The notes under the pieces: model-generated
The model's input: the letters and a program-made list of their open reading frames with translations, nothing else
What the model was told of the DNA's origin: nothing
The model's database searches: none
Program-made: the position numbers and the translations under genes
Shown here: positions 1-8,888 of the stretch, piece after piece
How positions within the stretch are numbered: the first letter of the stretch is position 1
Layout of the letters: each line of letters starts with the position of its first letter
DNA from: Aquimarina longa SW024
Lineage (GTDB): Bacteria; Bacteroidota; Bacteroidia; Flavobacteriales; Flavobacteriaceae
DNA length: 64,000 nt
Direction: 5' to 3'
NCBI RefSeq assembly: GCF_001401755.1
Contig: NZ_KQ474102.1
Location: 72,595 to 136,594, forward strand

Positions 1-331
1 GTAACGTTACACTACAGGCAATAGTATGAGTTTCTGAGATATAATATTCTTTATAATCACAGCAGTATGCCTGATAGATTTGATGATTGATCAGCAACTC
101 TCCATCTCCATAAAACTGAATTGTGATATCTTTTTTTTCGATACCTTCTGCCAACCAATAATTGATTGCTGGGAGGTCATTATTAGCCTCTACATCCACT
201 CGTATATACCGCTCAAAGGGTACGTTAGGAAAATCGGGATGTTCCTCACTTCTATATAAGTGCATCAGCATATCGCATATTATATAACACTTATCATCTA
301 CATACATATGCATTGTGTATTCTGTTTCCAT
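1..331 (-). CDS. TssD/Hcp-like type VI secretion tube protein (3' end cut by window edge)
   Basis: The frame opens at ATG 331 and runs without a stop off the left edge, giving 110 residues. The readable part looks like the Bacteroidota TssD family: a short beta-rich N-terminus with a Cys near residue 19, a central segment NNDLPAINYW followed by KKDITIQFYG, and then AYCCDYKEYY, which matches the AYCVxYxExF block that precedes the last strands of TssD. TssD proteins stack into the tube of the T6SS subtype iii and can carry effectors. This copy lacks the usual MSFxAxL start and is diverged, so an orphan or effector-linked TssD is as likely as a structural one. The rest of the gene and its partners lie outside the window. 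Identification is by motif memory only. Confidence 0.55.
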   Translation of the reverse strand, partial: METEYTMHMYVDDKCYIICDMLMHLYRSEEHPDFPNVPFERYIRVDVEANNDLPAINYWLAEGIEKKDITIQFYGDGELLINHQIYQAYCCDYKEYYISETHTIACSVTL

Positions 332-1229
332 AAAATAAAAAATAATACAATAGTATAAAACAGTACTCGCTTTATCTATACAGTTTTTTTAAATGCCAAA
401 TTACTTATGGGGTAGGAACAAAAGTAACGATTGGCAATGTATATTATATTGGACTAAAGTAGTAAAGGGAAATAGAAGAAACAATTGCTATGCTTCTTTT
501 TCGATAAAGTACTTATTGCAGGGATACGCTACTATAGCATCCTCGTATGACTACGATACACTACCCTTAGTAAAAATAGCTTGTCAGAGGTTTCTGATAA
601 ATAGCCCATTAGACATTAGAAATTGCCCGTTTAATGCTAAGAGGATAAAAATACAGTTCCTGATACGCTAAACTGCCTAAAAAGTATTCATCGGGGGTTC
701 CCGATTGGCTGAACTGCATAAAAACAGCGCGTCGGGAACTCCCGATTCGTAGAACTGACCAAAAACAGCGCATCGGGAACTCCCGATTGGCTGCCCTGAG
801 TAAAAACAGCGCGTCGGGAACTCCCGATTGGTTAAATTGACTAAAAACTAGAAACCGGAAATTCCGATTGGTTAAATTGACTAAAAAATACTCATCGGAA
901 GCAATAATTGATTAAATTTAACAAAAAACGACTTATCAGAAACTTTCTATTGGCTAAACTGAGTAAAACATAAAAGTATAAGACTCTAGTCTACTATAGC
1001 TTTGATAGGTATGCTAAAAAATAAAATTGATTGATTTTTAAAATAATTATCTCTCCCTAAATCCTTCCTTTTAGGAAGGGCTTTTAATACTTTTTATGCT
1101 AAGAATTAATCGTAAGATTAAAAACTAAAAAACCTACAGATTCAAAAACTAAACAAATCAGTTTAATACCTAACCGTAAAACATTATTTTTAGGTACACT
1201 TACATTGGTAACACTTAATAAAATTATAT
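332..1229. other. Intergenic region with a tandem repeat array and a small hairpin
   Basis: About 900 bases separate the TssD-like gene from the next gene. A 92-codon open frame at 393-671 has no promoter-like box, no recognisable motif and an atypical composition, so it was not accepted as a gene. Positions 671-969 hold a decaying 41-bp tandem array (separate entry). At 1063-1079 there is a 7-bp stem with a 3-nt loop (CCTTCCT/AGGAAGG) followed by CTTTT, which could be a weak terminator or a relic. No tRNA or small RNA was recognised. Confidence 0.6.
671..969. repeat. Seven-copy 41-bp tandem repeat with an internal dyad
   Basis: Units begin near 671, 712, 753, 794, 835, 875 and 915, with period 40-42 bp, and an eighth partial unit follows. 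The best copies (712-834) share AACTGAnnAAAAACAGCG followed by the dyad TCGGGAACTCCCGA, a 5- to 6-bp self-complementary stem. Copies 5 to 7 progressively lose the dyad while keeping the AAATTGACTAAAAA part. The period is not a multiple of three and units are joined directly without unique spacers, so the array is neither coding nor CRISPR. The dyad-containing copies are clearly more GC-rich than the surroundings. Function unknown. Confidence 0.85.
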
Positions 1230-1724
1230 ATGAAAGTAACGTCTATAGTTAAACTTATACCTGTTTTATTCTTTATCATTATTATAACTTCTTGTACTAC
1301 TACTAAAAAACCAGATCATAGTTTTAATACAGAAAATGAAACTGAAGCAAAAGAAGTGCTACAAAAACTATTAACTTCTATTGAAAACAAAAACATAGAA
1401 TCTCTACAAGCTACACTATCTCCTACAGGGCAGATGGAACTTATTTTACCAAAGACAGCCACTACGTATACAGTAGATGAATTTGTAGAAATACATAAAA
1501 AATGGTTTAAAGACTCTACTTGGACTATGAAAACTAAAATTCTGAATATAAAATCCAGTAACACTATAGCAGCCGCTACTACCGAAGCTATATATAATGA
1601 GCCAGACAGGAATGGGGTTCCTTATTATAATCATATGATTGTTACCTATGTATTAGAGAAAATAAATGGTAAGTGGTATGTTATTAAAGATCATGCTAAT
1701 TCCTTAAAAAAATCTACGGATTAA
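1230..1724 (+). CDS. NTF2/SnoaL-like lipoprotein
   Basis: The 164-aa product begins with a hydrophobic signal (residues 5-20) that ends in a lipobox-like ITSC, so Cys 22 is the likely lipidation site. The mature part resembles the SnoaL/DUF4440 type of NTF2-like domain: an N-terminal helix AKEVLQKLLTSIENKN, a middle segment with the pair HKKWF and DSTWTM, and C-terminal strands ending in NGKWYVIKDHAN. NTF2-like lipoproteins often lack a proven catalytic role and may bind a small ligand at the cell envelope. The gene stands alone, ahead of a same-strand DUF1801 gene 66 bases downstream. Domain type is fairly sure; substrate is unknown. Confidence 0.7.
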   Translation: MKVTSIVKLIPVLFFIIIITSCTTTKKPDHSFNTENETEAKEVLQKLLTSIENKNIESLQATLSPTGQMELILPKTATTYTVDEFVEIHKKWFKDSTWTMKTKILNIKSSNTIAAATTEAIYNEPDRNGVPYYNHMIVTYVLEKINGKWYVIKDHANSLKKSTD

Positions 1725-1790
1725 ACTACGCTCTGTATCTGTAATCTATACTGTACTCAAAAAAAAAATATTGTATCTTAAATCATTGTA

Positions 1791-2210
1791 ATGCAATTAA
1801 CAAGCAACCCAAAAGTTAAGGCTATTTTTAATAACTATCCCGAATCTGTACAACCACAATTACGTTATCTTAGAGACCTAGTATTAAGCACTGCTTCAGA
1901 AATTAATGGATTAGAAAAACTCGAAGAAACCCTTAAATGGGGTGAACCTAGCTATCTTACAAAACATGGTAGTACTGTACGAATGGATTGGAAAAAGAAA
2001 AATCCAGAGCAGTTTGCAATCTACTTTAAGTGTACGGCTAATTTAGTACCTACATTTAAAACACTCTATACAGATAAGTTTACATTCGAAGGTAATAGAG
2101 CTATTGTTTTTAAACTAAACGAAAAAATCCCTGAAACTGAATTAAAACACTGCATCTCTATGGCTCTTACTTATCATAAAATAAAACACCTACCCTTACT
2201 AGGTGCATAA
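1791..2210 (+). CDS. DUF1801 (YdhG/YdeI-like) domain protein
   Basis: This 139-aa cytoplasmic protein has the features of the DUF1801 family: the helix YPESVQPQLRYLRDLV, then LKWGEPSYLTKHGSTVRMDW, and IYFKCTANLVPTFKTLY with EGNRAIVFKL further on. Members have a profilin/YdhG-like fold; their biochemical role is not established, although some relatives are linked to iron or antimicrobial peptide stress. The length is normal for the family. There is no signal peptide. The gene ends directly before a bidirectional terminator at 2211-2240. Confidence 0.8.
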   Translation: MQLTSNPKVKAIFNNYPESVQPQLRYLRDLVLSTASEINGLEKLEETLKWGEPSYLTKHGSTVRMDWKKKNPEQFAIYFKCTANLVPTFKTLYTDKFTFEGNRAIVFKLNEKIPETELKHCISMALTYHKIKHLPLLGA

Positions 2211-2240
2211 AAAAACGCCCTCTGATATAGAGGACGTTTT
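2211..2240. terminator. Bidirectional intrinsic terminator
   Basis: AAAACG and CCTCT pair with AGAGG and CGTTTT around a GATAT loop, with one internal mismatch. The A/T ends supply a T-run on either strand. It lies between the converging DUF1801 gene and the hsp20 gene and can serve both. Confidence 0.75.
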
Positions 2241-2288
2241 CATAACATTAACGTTAACTAACTAAAAAATAATCAAATCAAACCTATA

Positions 2289-2723
2289 TTATAAAATTTC
2301 TATCAATCGCTTAGGCTGCGGTTTTGCCTCTTCTTTTTTAGGCAACTTTACCTCTAGTACACCATTGGTATAAGACGCTTCTATCTCATTACCATTTATA
2401 GTATCTGGTATCGTAAATGATCGTTGGAAAGTACTGTACTCAAACTCTTTTTTAGTATACTTTTCGGTTTCCGTATCTTCTGTTTTTGATGTAGTCTTAG
2501 AAGATATGGTAAGATTTTCATTATTTAATTCTATAGTAAAATCTTCCTTAGAAAGCCCCGGTGCAGCTAATTCTATTATATAACTATCATCCGATTCTTT
2601 TACATTAACTGCCGGAGTATTAAACCCCACCTTAGCAGTAGAGGCACTCCCCCCTAACCAATCGTTAGTAAATAAATCTTCAAAAATAAAAGGTAATCTG
2701 TCTGCTTGTTTTAATAAACTCAT
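2289..2723 (-). CDS. Hsp20/alpha-crystallin small heat-shock protein
   Basis: The 144-aa product is an ATP-independent holdase that keeps unfolding cytoplasmic proteins soluble. The alpha-crystallin domain covers about residues 35-135: PAVNVKESDDSYIIELAAPG, then FTIELNNENLTI, the segment FQRSFTIPDTINGNEIEASY, and the signature NGVLEVKLPK. The end PKRLIEIL is a typical C-terminal I-x-I/V anchoring tail. The N-terminus FEDLFTNDWLGG is the usual short disordered arm. The gene is monocistronic, and two dyads lie 75-125 bases upstream (see the regulatory entry), fitting a stress-regulated gene. Confidence 0.93.
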   Translation of the reverse strand: MSLLKQADRLPFIFEDLFTNDWLGGSASTAKVGFNTPAVNVKESDDSYIIELAAPGLSKEDFTIELNNENLTISSKTTSKTEDTETEKYTKKEFEYSTFQRSFTIPDTINGNEIEASYTNGVLEVKLPKKEEAKPQPKRLIEIL

Positions 2724-2798
2724 TGTATATGTTTTTTAAGTTATTTATTCTTTTTAAATACAATAGGTCTATAGCAATATGAGTTCCAATCATAAATT

Positions 2799-2847
2799 AA
2801 TGACTTTTTGGCAGCTTATCAATGTAATAAACTGTCAAAAAGTCATT
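2799..2847. promoter_or_regulatory. Paired dyads upstream of hsp20 (operator candidate, or 3' hairpin of the PAD unit)
   Basis: AATGACTTTTTGGCAG at 2799-2814 is the inverse complement of CTGTCAAAAAGTCATT at 2832-2847 with a single G-T pair. Each arm also contains its own short dyad of the form TGnCnnnnnGnCA (2801-2813 and 2833-2845). The position, 76-124 bases upstream of the hsp20 start, suits a two-site operator. It could alternatively be a hairpin closing the PAD transcript, although no T-run follows. Confidence 0.45.
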
Positions 2848-2972
2848 TTTATAGTTACATATAGTGACAAAACGTGAGTATAAGATCTAAAAACAAGATC
2901 CTATAGATAAAAAAGAGCTTCTGTTTAGATATAAAAACTTTAAAAACAATCTTGCTAAATCCCCCTCCTCCA

Positions 2973-5690
2973 TTACGTATGTACTCTCCACCAATAAGTA
3001 CTTCTACGAACTTGCGGTCTTCTGATTACATTGGTTCCACAGTGTATTCCTCCCAATCGCACATGATAAAACCATGAATCGACCCAATGCACAGTAAGAT
3101 GAAGTGATTCTGCTACAATCTGAGTATAGGCTTCGAACAATCCTATCGTATTTTCTGGAATGGTTAGTTTCCTCCAACCGCTTCTAAGATTATCATTACG
3201 ATCAAAGTCTCGTCGATTAGCATTAAAAATTAAATCCTGAATTTCATCTAAGGTGTTATCAGGAAATCCATCTCTAAATTGTTTTGCTATCTGCCTTAAT
3301 TCGCTTTGTGTAGTCCCTGGGTTTAAAGGGCTTTTCATCCATACTTCTGTTTTATGTAATCGTCTGGATACAAAATACCTTCTATTTAGTTTTCCATGAT
3401 ACTTGGTATCCATCACTTGCCGTAATACGGTAATCGCATCGGCTGTTTTCATTCTGGGACCATGTGGCTTAGGGATGAGTAAGTGTCCATTAATGATCTG
3501 CATATTAATCATATCTGGGGTAAATGCAGTGGTACTATCATCATCAAAGTTTGGTTCTACCTCTTCTGTATCTGGGTTTTCTCGTTGTACCACTCTATCA
3601 AAGAGTACAGGTATAGGGATCAGTTCTACATCTGGTGTTTCTAAACTTAATTGCTCTACCAGATTAGTTATAAAATTATCTGCAATCCACTCATTGGTAA
3701 TACTACCAAAATATAGCAGTTCGTGTGCATTTAGTGCCGCTGGATAATACCTATCCCGCCCTTCTCCTGATTGATATCTTACAAAATAAGAGAAGTACTC
3801 TACCATTCTCAGATACAGTTTTGGGGGTTCTATAGGATTTAATGCTCCTTCGGGATGATGATGCCACCAATATTTACCTCTAAACAAGCGTGTTACGGGA
3901 TGATTCCCAGCATCCATTCTGCGCATTGTACCGATAGTTAGCGGGCGTCCAATCTCGTGTGGATGACCATTTGGTAGCCCCTGTATGTATAATGTATATG
4001 CCTTGGTAAGAATATCCATTGCTATTTTAGGAGAGGCATAAAATGCTGCATGCTTTGCTCCATTACTTCTAGGATCAGAAACAAAGGTAACAAGCTCATC
4101 TACATGTGCAACATCTAACCAAGAGGTATTGATATTAAGTATAGGTTGTTTACCCTGACTCATCAAAAATCCAAATAGCTCACTATCCATCCTATCGGCA
4201 GATCCTAAGACAATCTTACCTAATGGAGCTCCTGCAATTGGTGGAGTCACCTCTAGATTGCCTCCATAATTTGTAGAATCATGTAATGCATAAATTTTTG
4301 CATCCAATCGATTTGCTTCTTCTGTACTAAGGGTAATTACCCCCATGCGCTGTGTTGTAATGCTGATCTGATTTGGATGCTGTAAGACTACAATATCTCT
4401 GACCTGATTATACCGTACTGTTAGATCTGCACTTAACCCTGTATAAAAACTCCTTTGATCATCACTATAATTTATATCATCTGCTCCCCTACTATTTAAT
4501 TCATCTCTGATTGCTGTATAATACCGTTCTAATTGCTCTCGAGCTTCTGATAAGTTTTCATTTTTTAGAATTTCTTTAAGGTTTTCTCGTATTGTATTCA
4601 TAATTCCGCTAAGGAGCATCGTATTATCCGAGGGAGGGTGCAAAATATCAAAATCCAAGCGTATCAGTTTAGACCATAGGTTCCAGAATTTAACCAGAAG
4701 GGACATCACTTCATAACTTTGACTAAAGGATAATGATTGTGATCTTCCATTTGCATCTACATAGTTAGCTACATTACGTTCCCAAAATTCTTGAAACAAC
4801 CCTAGATTAGTAGAAGGAAAATGTTCTGTCACAAAAGTAGATAGATTAGGTGTATTGTTAACCACTACCACATTAGAGCGCATCCTAGGTAAATGTAAAA
4901 CTACGCGTTCTATACTTCTAGGTTTATGACAATATCCTACCTGAAACTGATCCTGAAGCCAAGAATCTCCTAAACTGGTACTAATAGGCACTTTTACTAA
5001 TCGAACTCCTCTTATACTTCTAAAAGCGTTGGTAATATCTCTTATAGCAGGGGTATTGCCCTGATCTATATTTTGGATCTCAGGGATTTCGCAAATATAA
5101 AGCCGCTCTACTACAGCATTATTATCCATAAAAATCAATGGTGAAACAGATAATAATGAAGTATCTGCTACCTGTACATTGGCTCCTACTACACATAACA
5201 ATTCTAGCCTTAGCAACTGATCATTAGTAAGTGTAGTGGACACCGTATTGGTAGAAGGGCTACCAGTAAGGGTATGGACTTGTATCTTAAAGGTGATCTG
5301 ATTGGTAAAATTAGGTACCGAAAATAAGGTCTCAGAAAAACCAACCATAGGAATAATTCGTTGTCCTCGGGAAGAGTATAATCGTACTTTTTTTCTACTC
5401 TTCCCTACTACTTTAAGAACAAGGTTGCAATTAGCTGGAAATCGTGTTCCTGCGCTTTTTTTAATAATTATGTTAGACACTTCATTTTCTCCTCTTACCA
5501 AAGATCTATTCTTCCAATCAAGTACAGGAGCTGCTCCATTTGACACCCTATTAGGAAGTCTTCTGGATTCTACATCTATATTAGGAATTACAACGGCTCC
5601 TGTCCCAGTATTTCTGGATTGATATTCTCTTGTACTAAAAGATATTCTACCGTCTTTATCATAATCTGCATGTATCGAAAAATCTGGCAT
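2973..5690 (-). CDS. Protein-arginine deiminase (PAD) family protein, eukaryote-type
   Basis: PADs convert peptidyl-arginine to citrulline and ammonia in a calcium-dependent reaction. The 905-aa product has PAD middle-domain features near the start (DYDKDGRI at 10-17, GTGAVVIPNID at 29-39), similar to the calcium-binding segment of animal PADs. The catalytic domain carries all four expected residues: Asp 247 in SWLQDQFQVGY, His 529 and Asp 531 in VAHVDE, and Cys 884 in GIHCGTNVIRRP. NYGGNLEVTPP (474-484) and INGHLLIPKPHGPR (733-746) are further PAD landmarks. Human PADs have about 665 residues; this one is longer because of insertions near 300-470, 565-655 and 750-850. No signal peptide is present. 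It lies 64 bases after the 1011-aa gene and is probably cotranscribed with it. This type is unrelated in layout to the Porphyromonas PPAD. Substrates are unknown. Confidence 0.88.
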   Translation of the reverse strand: MPDFSIHADYDKDGRISFSTREYQSRNTGTGAVVIPNIDVESRRLPNRVSNGAAPVLDWKNRSLVRGENEVSNIIIKKSAGTRFPANCNLVLKVVGKSRKKVRLYSSRGQRIIPMVGFSETLFSVPNFTNQITFKIQVHTLTGSPSTNTVSTTLTNDQLLRLELLCVVGANVQVADTSLLSVSPLIFMDNNAVVERLYICEIPEIQNIDQGNTPAIRDITNAFRSIRGVRLVKVPISTSLGDSWLQDQFQVGYCHKPRSIERVVLHLPRMRSNVVVVNNTPNLSTFVTEHFPSTNLGLFQEFWERNVANYVDANGRSQSLSFSQSYEVMSLLVKFWNLWSKLIRLDFDILHPPSDNTMLLSGIMNTIRENLKEILKNENLSEAREQLERYYTAIRDELNSRGADDINYSDDQRSFYTGLSADLTVRYNQVRDIVVLQHPNQISITTQRMGVITLSTEEANRLDAKIYALHDSTNYGGNLEVTPPIAGAPLGKIVLGSADRMDSELFGFLMSQGKQPILNINTSWLDVAHVDELVTFVSDPRSNGAKHAAFYASPKIAMDILTKAYTLYIQGLPNGHPHEIGRPLTIGTMRRMDAGNHPVTRLFRGKYWWHHHPEGALNPIEPPKLYLRMVEYFSYFVRYQSGEGRDRYYPAALNAHELLYFGSITNEWIADNFITNLVEQLSLETPDVELIPIPVLFDRVVQRENPDTEEVEPNFDDDSTTAFTPDMINMQIINGHLLIPKPHGPRMKTADAITVLRQVMDTKYHGKLNRRYFVSRRLHKTEVWMKSPLNPGTTQSELRQIAKQFRDGFPDNTLDEIQDLIFNANRRDFDRNDNLRSGWRKLTIPENTIGLFEAYTQIVAESLHLTVHWVDSWFYHVRLGGIHCGTNVIRRPQVRRSTYWWRVHT

Positions 5691-5754
5691 TGCTATATGT
5701 ATTAGTTTACTCCTTCATTGAGGGAGATAATTTTCTCCAAGATTACTACTACTA

Positions 5755-8700
5755 TTACGCCTCAGGGTCGGGTTCTTCTGCATTACGAATATCGATAGGT
5801 TTCCCTGTAAGGATATCTCGTATATTAGGGATCTCTTCTAAATCCTGAAGTACTACTAAACTTGTTGGTACTGTAACTTCCCAAGGTTCTGAATCTTCGG
5901 GATAGGGTACTCCATCATTTAGTTTGCCTAGATTTTCTGTGATTTCATTAATAATAGGAACGTATAATTTGTCATTTTTTAGAGGAATATCGTTTCCTTC
6001 CCATATTTTTCCGAATTGACAGAAATGTGCTATTGCTTTTTCAAAACCAGGTCGTACAGGTACTTGCACTCTTGCAGCTCCTGCTTTTAGGAATGCTGCA
6101 AAATCTGGATCGGGATCTGTAAGGTGTAATGCAGAGATCCATTTAGATTTTCTTCCCCAGAAATAAGGATATAATACATATAGCATATTTTGCCATTCGA
6201 AGATGTTTTCAAAAAATCGAATCTGAGAACCTATTTTACAGGCTTTATCAATATCCATTCTGGGTTCATTGGTATTTAAAAATACATTGATATTAATATT
6301 ATTAATCCCTGTAAGCATCATAATTACCAATTTCTTTAACTCTTCTTTCTCTAATCGTCGATTCTCTAGTGGATTTCTTCCTAGAATCTGGATGCCTTCT
6401 GCAATTTCTTGTGCCGCAATTTGCTCTTCATAATCTGCTTTTTGTTGCAGATAAGCATTCATAATAGAATCATATGTATCTTGTTTCCATTTTGTATACC
6501 CTTCTGATGTCAGCTCGCAGAACACATCTACTCCTAGTGTAAAACTATTACTATAAAAAAGATGAATTGCATAGGATAGTTCTTTTTCTCGTCGGGTATG
6601 AAAGGATTTATATTGCCCACCCCAGCTTTCTGATCTATTATACTCTCTTCCTCCTACCATTACTCTGTAATGATGCCCTTTATCTTTATGAAAAGTATAA
6701 TCACTCTGTACAGTCGCTCCATAGGCAGCATATCCTTTTGGGATTTCAATTTTACCTGATCTTCCAAAATGTGTATGATCTCCTGTTTTATCTTGCTTAT
6801 CAAAAAAGGCTATTGTCTGATACTGTGCTGGTGGCTCATTAGCATTAGTTACCTGATATTTACTAACATAATTATGGTAATTGCTTCTTGTAAGATTACT
6901 GGGTTTTAGCGGTTTTCCAGAATATGTTGGTGCTTTGGGTTTGATCAATTCCATTTCTTTAGGTGGGTTATCCACCAATGCGTATAAAAAATAAGCTGCT
7001 GGTTCTGGGATCACAAACTCATACATCATCCGCTGTCCATAATTAAAAACCTGAGCGTCATATATTTTATTTAACCAACGATAAATCCCTCTTACATGCC
7101 CATTTTCTGCGTTTTCATTATTAATTGCATGTTTATTGATTTCTTCAATCTCTTCGAGGTTTTTATTTCTTCGTTCTTCGCGAACTCGCTCTCGTACACG
7201 TTCAGAACTTTTTTCGGTTACTTCTCTGGAGTATGAAGATACTTTCTTTTTAGATTCTTCTGTAGATGTAGAGAATCCTGTATTTAGATTTGCCGAAAAA
7301 CTTACTACTGGTCCATAAGATCCACTTATTTGCAGACCTGCTTCGAGTTCAAACTGGCTTTTTACCGTTTTTTCTGCTTCTGTCTGTAATTCATGGCGTT
7401 CTGTACTTTGTAGATTTCTTTCGCTTTCTGTTTCGGTTTCTATCTCAGTAATAAACTCTTCTTCTCGTACATTTAAACGTCTGTGCTCTCGTTCTCTTAA
7501 TTCTCCTGCCAATACATTTTCTACATGGGCAAATTCTGCTAGCTCATATGCTTTTAATTTTTGCTTGACCATCAATAGATCACCAATCCCTGCTTTGAAC
7601 TTGCATTGCTTTACAACTGCTTTAAGCTTATCCTTTATTCCTCTGGCATACCCAATTGACTCATTAAACTTATCGGCACTTAAGTAGGCGCCACCCAGTA
7701 CTACTATTTTTTCATGAGCTTCTTTTGCTTTTATTTTTCCTCCCACATAAGCCATTTCATTTTCGATTTCGGCTACAACTTTTACAGGATTAATTTTTGC
7801 TATATCGAATTGTAATTCTGATAATACTTCTTTAGTTTTTACAGGCAATCTATCTACACTTTTACTGGATAGTATAAATTGACTGTCTGTAGTATCTCCT
7901 TCATTTTGTGGCACTCCGCTATTTCCTACAATTAATTTTGAAACCATATCGATTTTACCAGAGGTTTCTTTACTAACCGCATTTAAGGTAATTAAATCAT
8001 TAATTCTGTTTTCTAAACTACTAATCCTTTGATTAGGAACAGTAGTAGCTATTTTTGACACTTCTCTAAAGCGTTCATCTGTTGCTACCTTAGAAATAGC
8101 ACGATGTGCTTCACTTAATATAGCGAGTTTTTCTCTTAACTTTTTTTGCTCTTCTTCTTCTGGATCATCTTTATCAGGGTCTGGATCATCATCCTCCTTA
8201 GATGGCATTTTTAAAAGATGTACAAGCTCTGGCATTATTAAATCAACTGTATTTAAAAAATCGCCTATTGCTACACCTTTTTGAAGAACAATGGTATCTT
8301 CTGCAACACCTTTAATCAATTGTAAGACCTTAAATGATAATATTAAGATATCGAGATTAGTATCTGATTCTTCCTCTTCTTCTAAAACACTATCTATAAG
8401 AAGCGTTTCTCTAAGGATCATTATGGAATCATTGAACGCTTTTTCTTTTGCTATAGTTTTTGGAGTTTTACTATAGCGCTCCTTTATTATTTTTGAAAAA
8501 TCGGTTATCGGAGTAGCTGCATTCTTTTTCTCGGATAACCAATCCAGAAAAATAGAAATATCAAAAGGTAGGTTTTCGATTGTTTTTAAATATATTCCTT
8601 TTTTCTTTTCTTCTTTTGCTACTTTTTCTAGTTCTGGTCTAGTTGCTCCTGCAGTAACTACAGCTTTTAATTTTTTAAAAACACTCGATCCTCCATTATC

Positions 8701-8790
8701 ATTCGTTACTACTCTAAATTGACCGTTTATCTTTTTCTTTATTTTGGCAGGTCTAACCGCCAAAAGTCTAAAAATACTCTCTTCTGCCAT
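5755..8790 (-). CDS. Large conserved-looking protein of unknown function, partner of the PAD gene
   Basis: The 1011-aa product has no signal peptide and no clear transmembrane segment. The N-terminal 200 residues are mostly helical, followed by an acidic run (196-214, rich in Asp, Glu and Pro). Residues 420-440 contain AHVENVLAGELREREHRR, and 430-550 is a highly charged Glu/Arg-rich coiled-coil zone interrupted by a beta-like stretch (GLQISGSYGPVVSFSANLN, 485-503). Later landmarks are NYGQRMMYEFVIPEPAAY (583-600), WQNMLYVLYPYFWGRK (866-881) and AGAARVQVPVRPGFEKAI (903-920). I have the impression of having seen this architecture in large uncharacterised bacterial proteins, but I cannot name a family or function. 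It is first in a two-gene unit with the PAD enzyme, so a carrier, scaffold or substrate role for that enzyme is a reasonable inference. Confidence 0.6.
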   Translation of the reverse strand: MAEESIFRLLAVRPAKIKKKINGQFRVVTNDNGGSSVFKKLKAVVTAGATRPELEKVAKEEKKKGIYLKTIENLPFDISIFLDWLSEKKNAATPITDFSKIIKERYSKTPKTIAKEKAFNDSIMILRETLLIDSVLEEEEESDTNLDILILSFKVLQLIKGVAEDTIVLQKGVAIGDFLNTVDLIMPELVHLLKMPSKEDDDPDPDKDDPEEEEQKKLREKLAILSEAHRAISKVATDERFREVSKIATTVPNQRISSLENRINDLITLNAVSKETSGKIDMVSKLIVGNSGVPQNEGDTTDSQFILSSKSVDRLPVKTKEVLSELQFDIAKINPVKVVAEIENEMAYVGGKIKAKEAHEKIVVLGGAYLSADKFNESIGYARGIKDKLKAVVKQCKFKAGIGDLLMVKQKLKAYELAEFAHVENVLAGELREREHRRLNVREEEFITEIETETESERNLQSTERHELQTEAEKTVKSQFELEAGLQISGSYGPVVSFSANLNTGFSTSTEESKKKVSSYSREVTEKSSERVRERVREERRNKNLEEIEEINKHAINNENAENGHVRGIYRWLNKIYDAQVFNYGQRMMYEFVIPEPAAYFLYALVDNPPKEMELIKPKAPTYSGKPLKPSNLTRSNYHNYVSKYQVTNANEPPAQYQTIAFFDKQDKTGDHTHFGRSGKIEIPKGYAAYGATVQSDYTFHKDKGHHYRVMVGGREYNRSESWGGQYKSFHTRREKELSYAIHLFYSNSFTLGVDVFCELTSEGYTKWKQDTYDSIMNAYLQQKADYEEQIAAQEIAEGIQILGRNPLENRRLEKEELKKLVIMMLTGINNININVFLNTNEPRMDIDKACKIGSQIRFFENIFEWQNMLYVLYPYFWGRKSKWISALHLTDPDPDFAAFLKAGAARVQVPVRPGFEKAIAHFCQFGKIWEGNDIPLKNDKLYVPIINEITENLGKLNDGVPYPEDSEPWEVTVPTSLVVLQDLEEIPNIRDILTGKPIDIRNAEEPDPEA

Positions 8791-8835
8791 GATTAATAAA
8801 TTTGTGATTTATAGTGAAGTTAATTTTATATTCTC

Positions 8836-8843
8836 AAAAATAC
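8836..8843 (-). promoter_or_regulatory. Candidate -7 box for the 1011-aa/PAD unit
   Basis: On the minus strand TATTTTTG matches the Bacteroidota -7 consensus TAnnTTTG, 46 bases before the ATG at 8790. No good -33 TTG is found at the normal spacing, so the call is tentative. Confidence 0.35.
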
Positions 8844-8888
8844 GTTTTTACAACACCTTGAATATCAGTTTAAAAACTAAATTAACCG

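Noticed and set aside
393-671. 92-codon plus-strand frame
   Set aside because: No promoter-like box, no recognisable motif, unusual composition, and it ends exactly where the tandem repeats begin; likely a chance frame.
671-969. CRISPR array
   Set aside because: Units of 41 bp are joined directly and the whole unit is repeated, so there are no unique spacers; no cas gene is present.
3403-3747. 114-codon plus-strand frame inside the PAD gene
   Set aside because: It lies fully antisense to the well-supported PAD frame and has no motif of its own.
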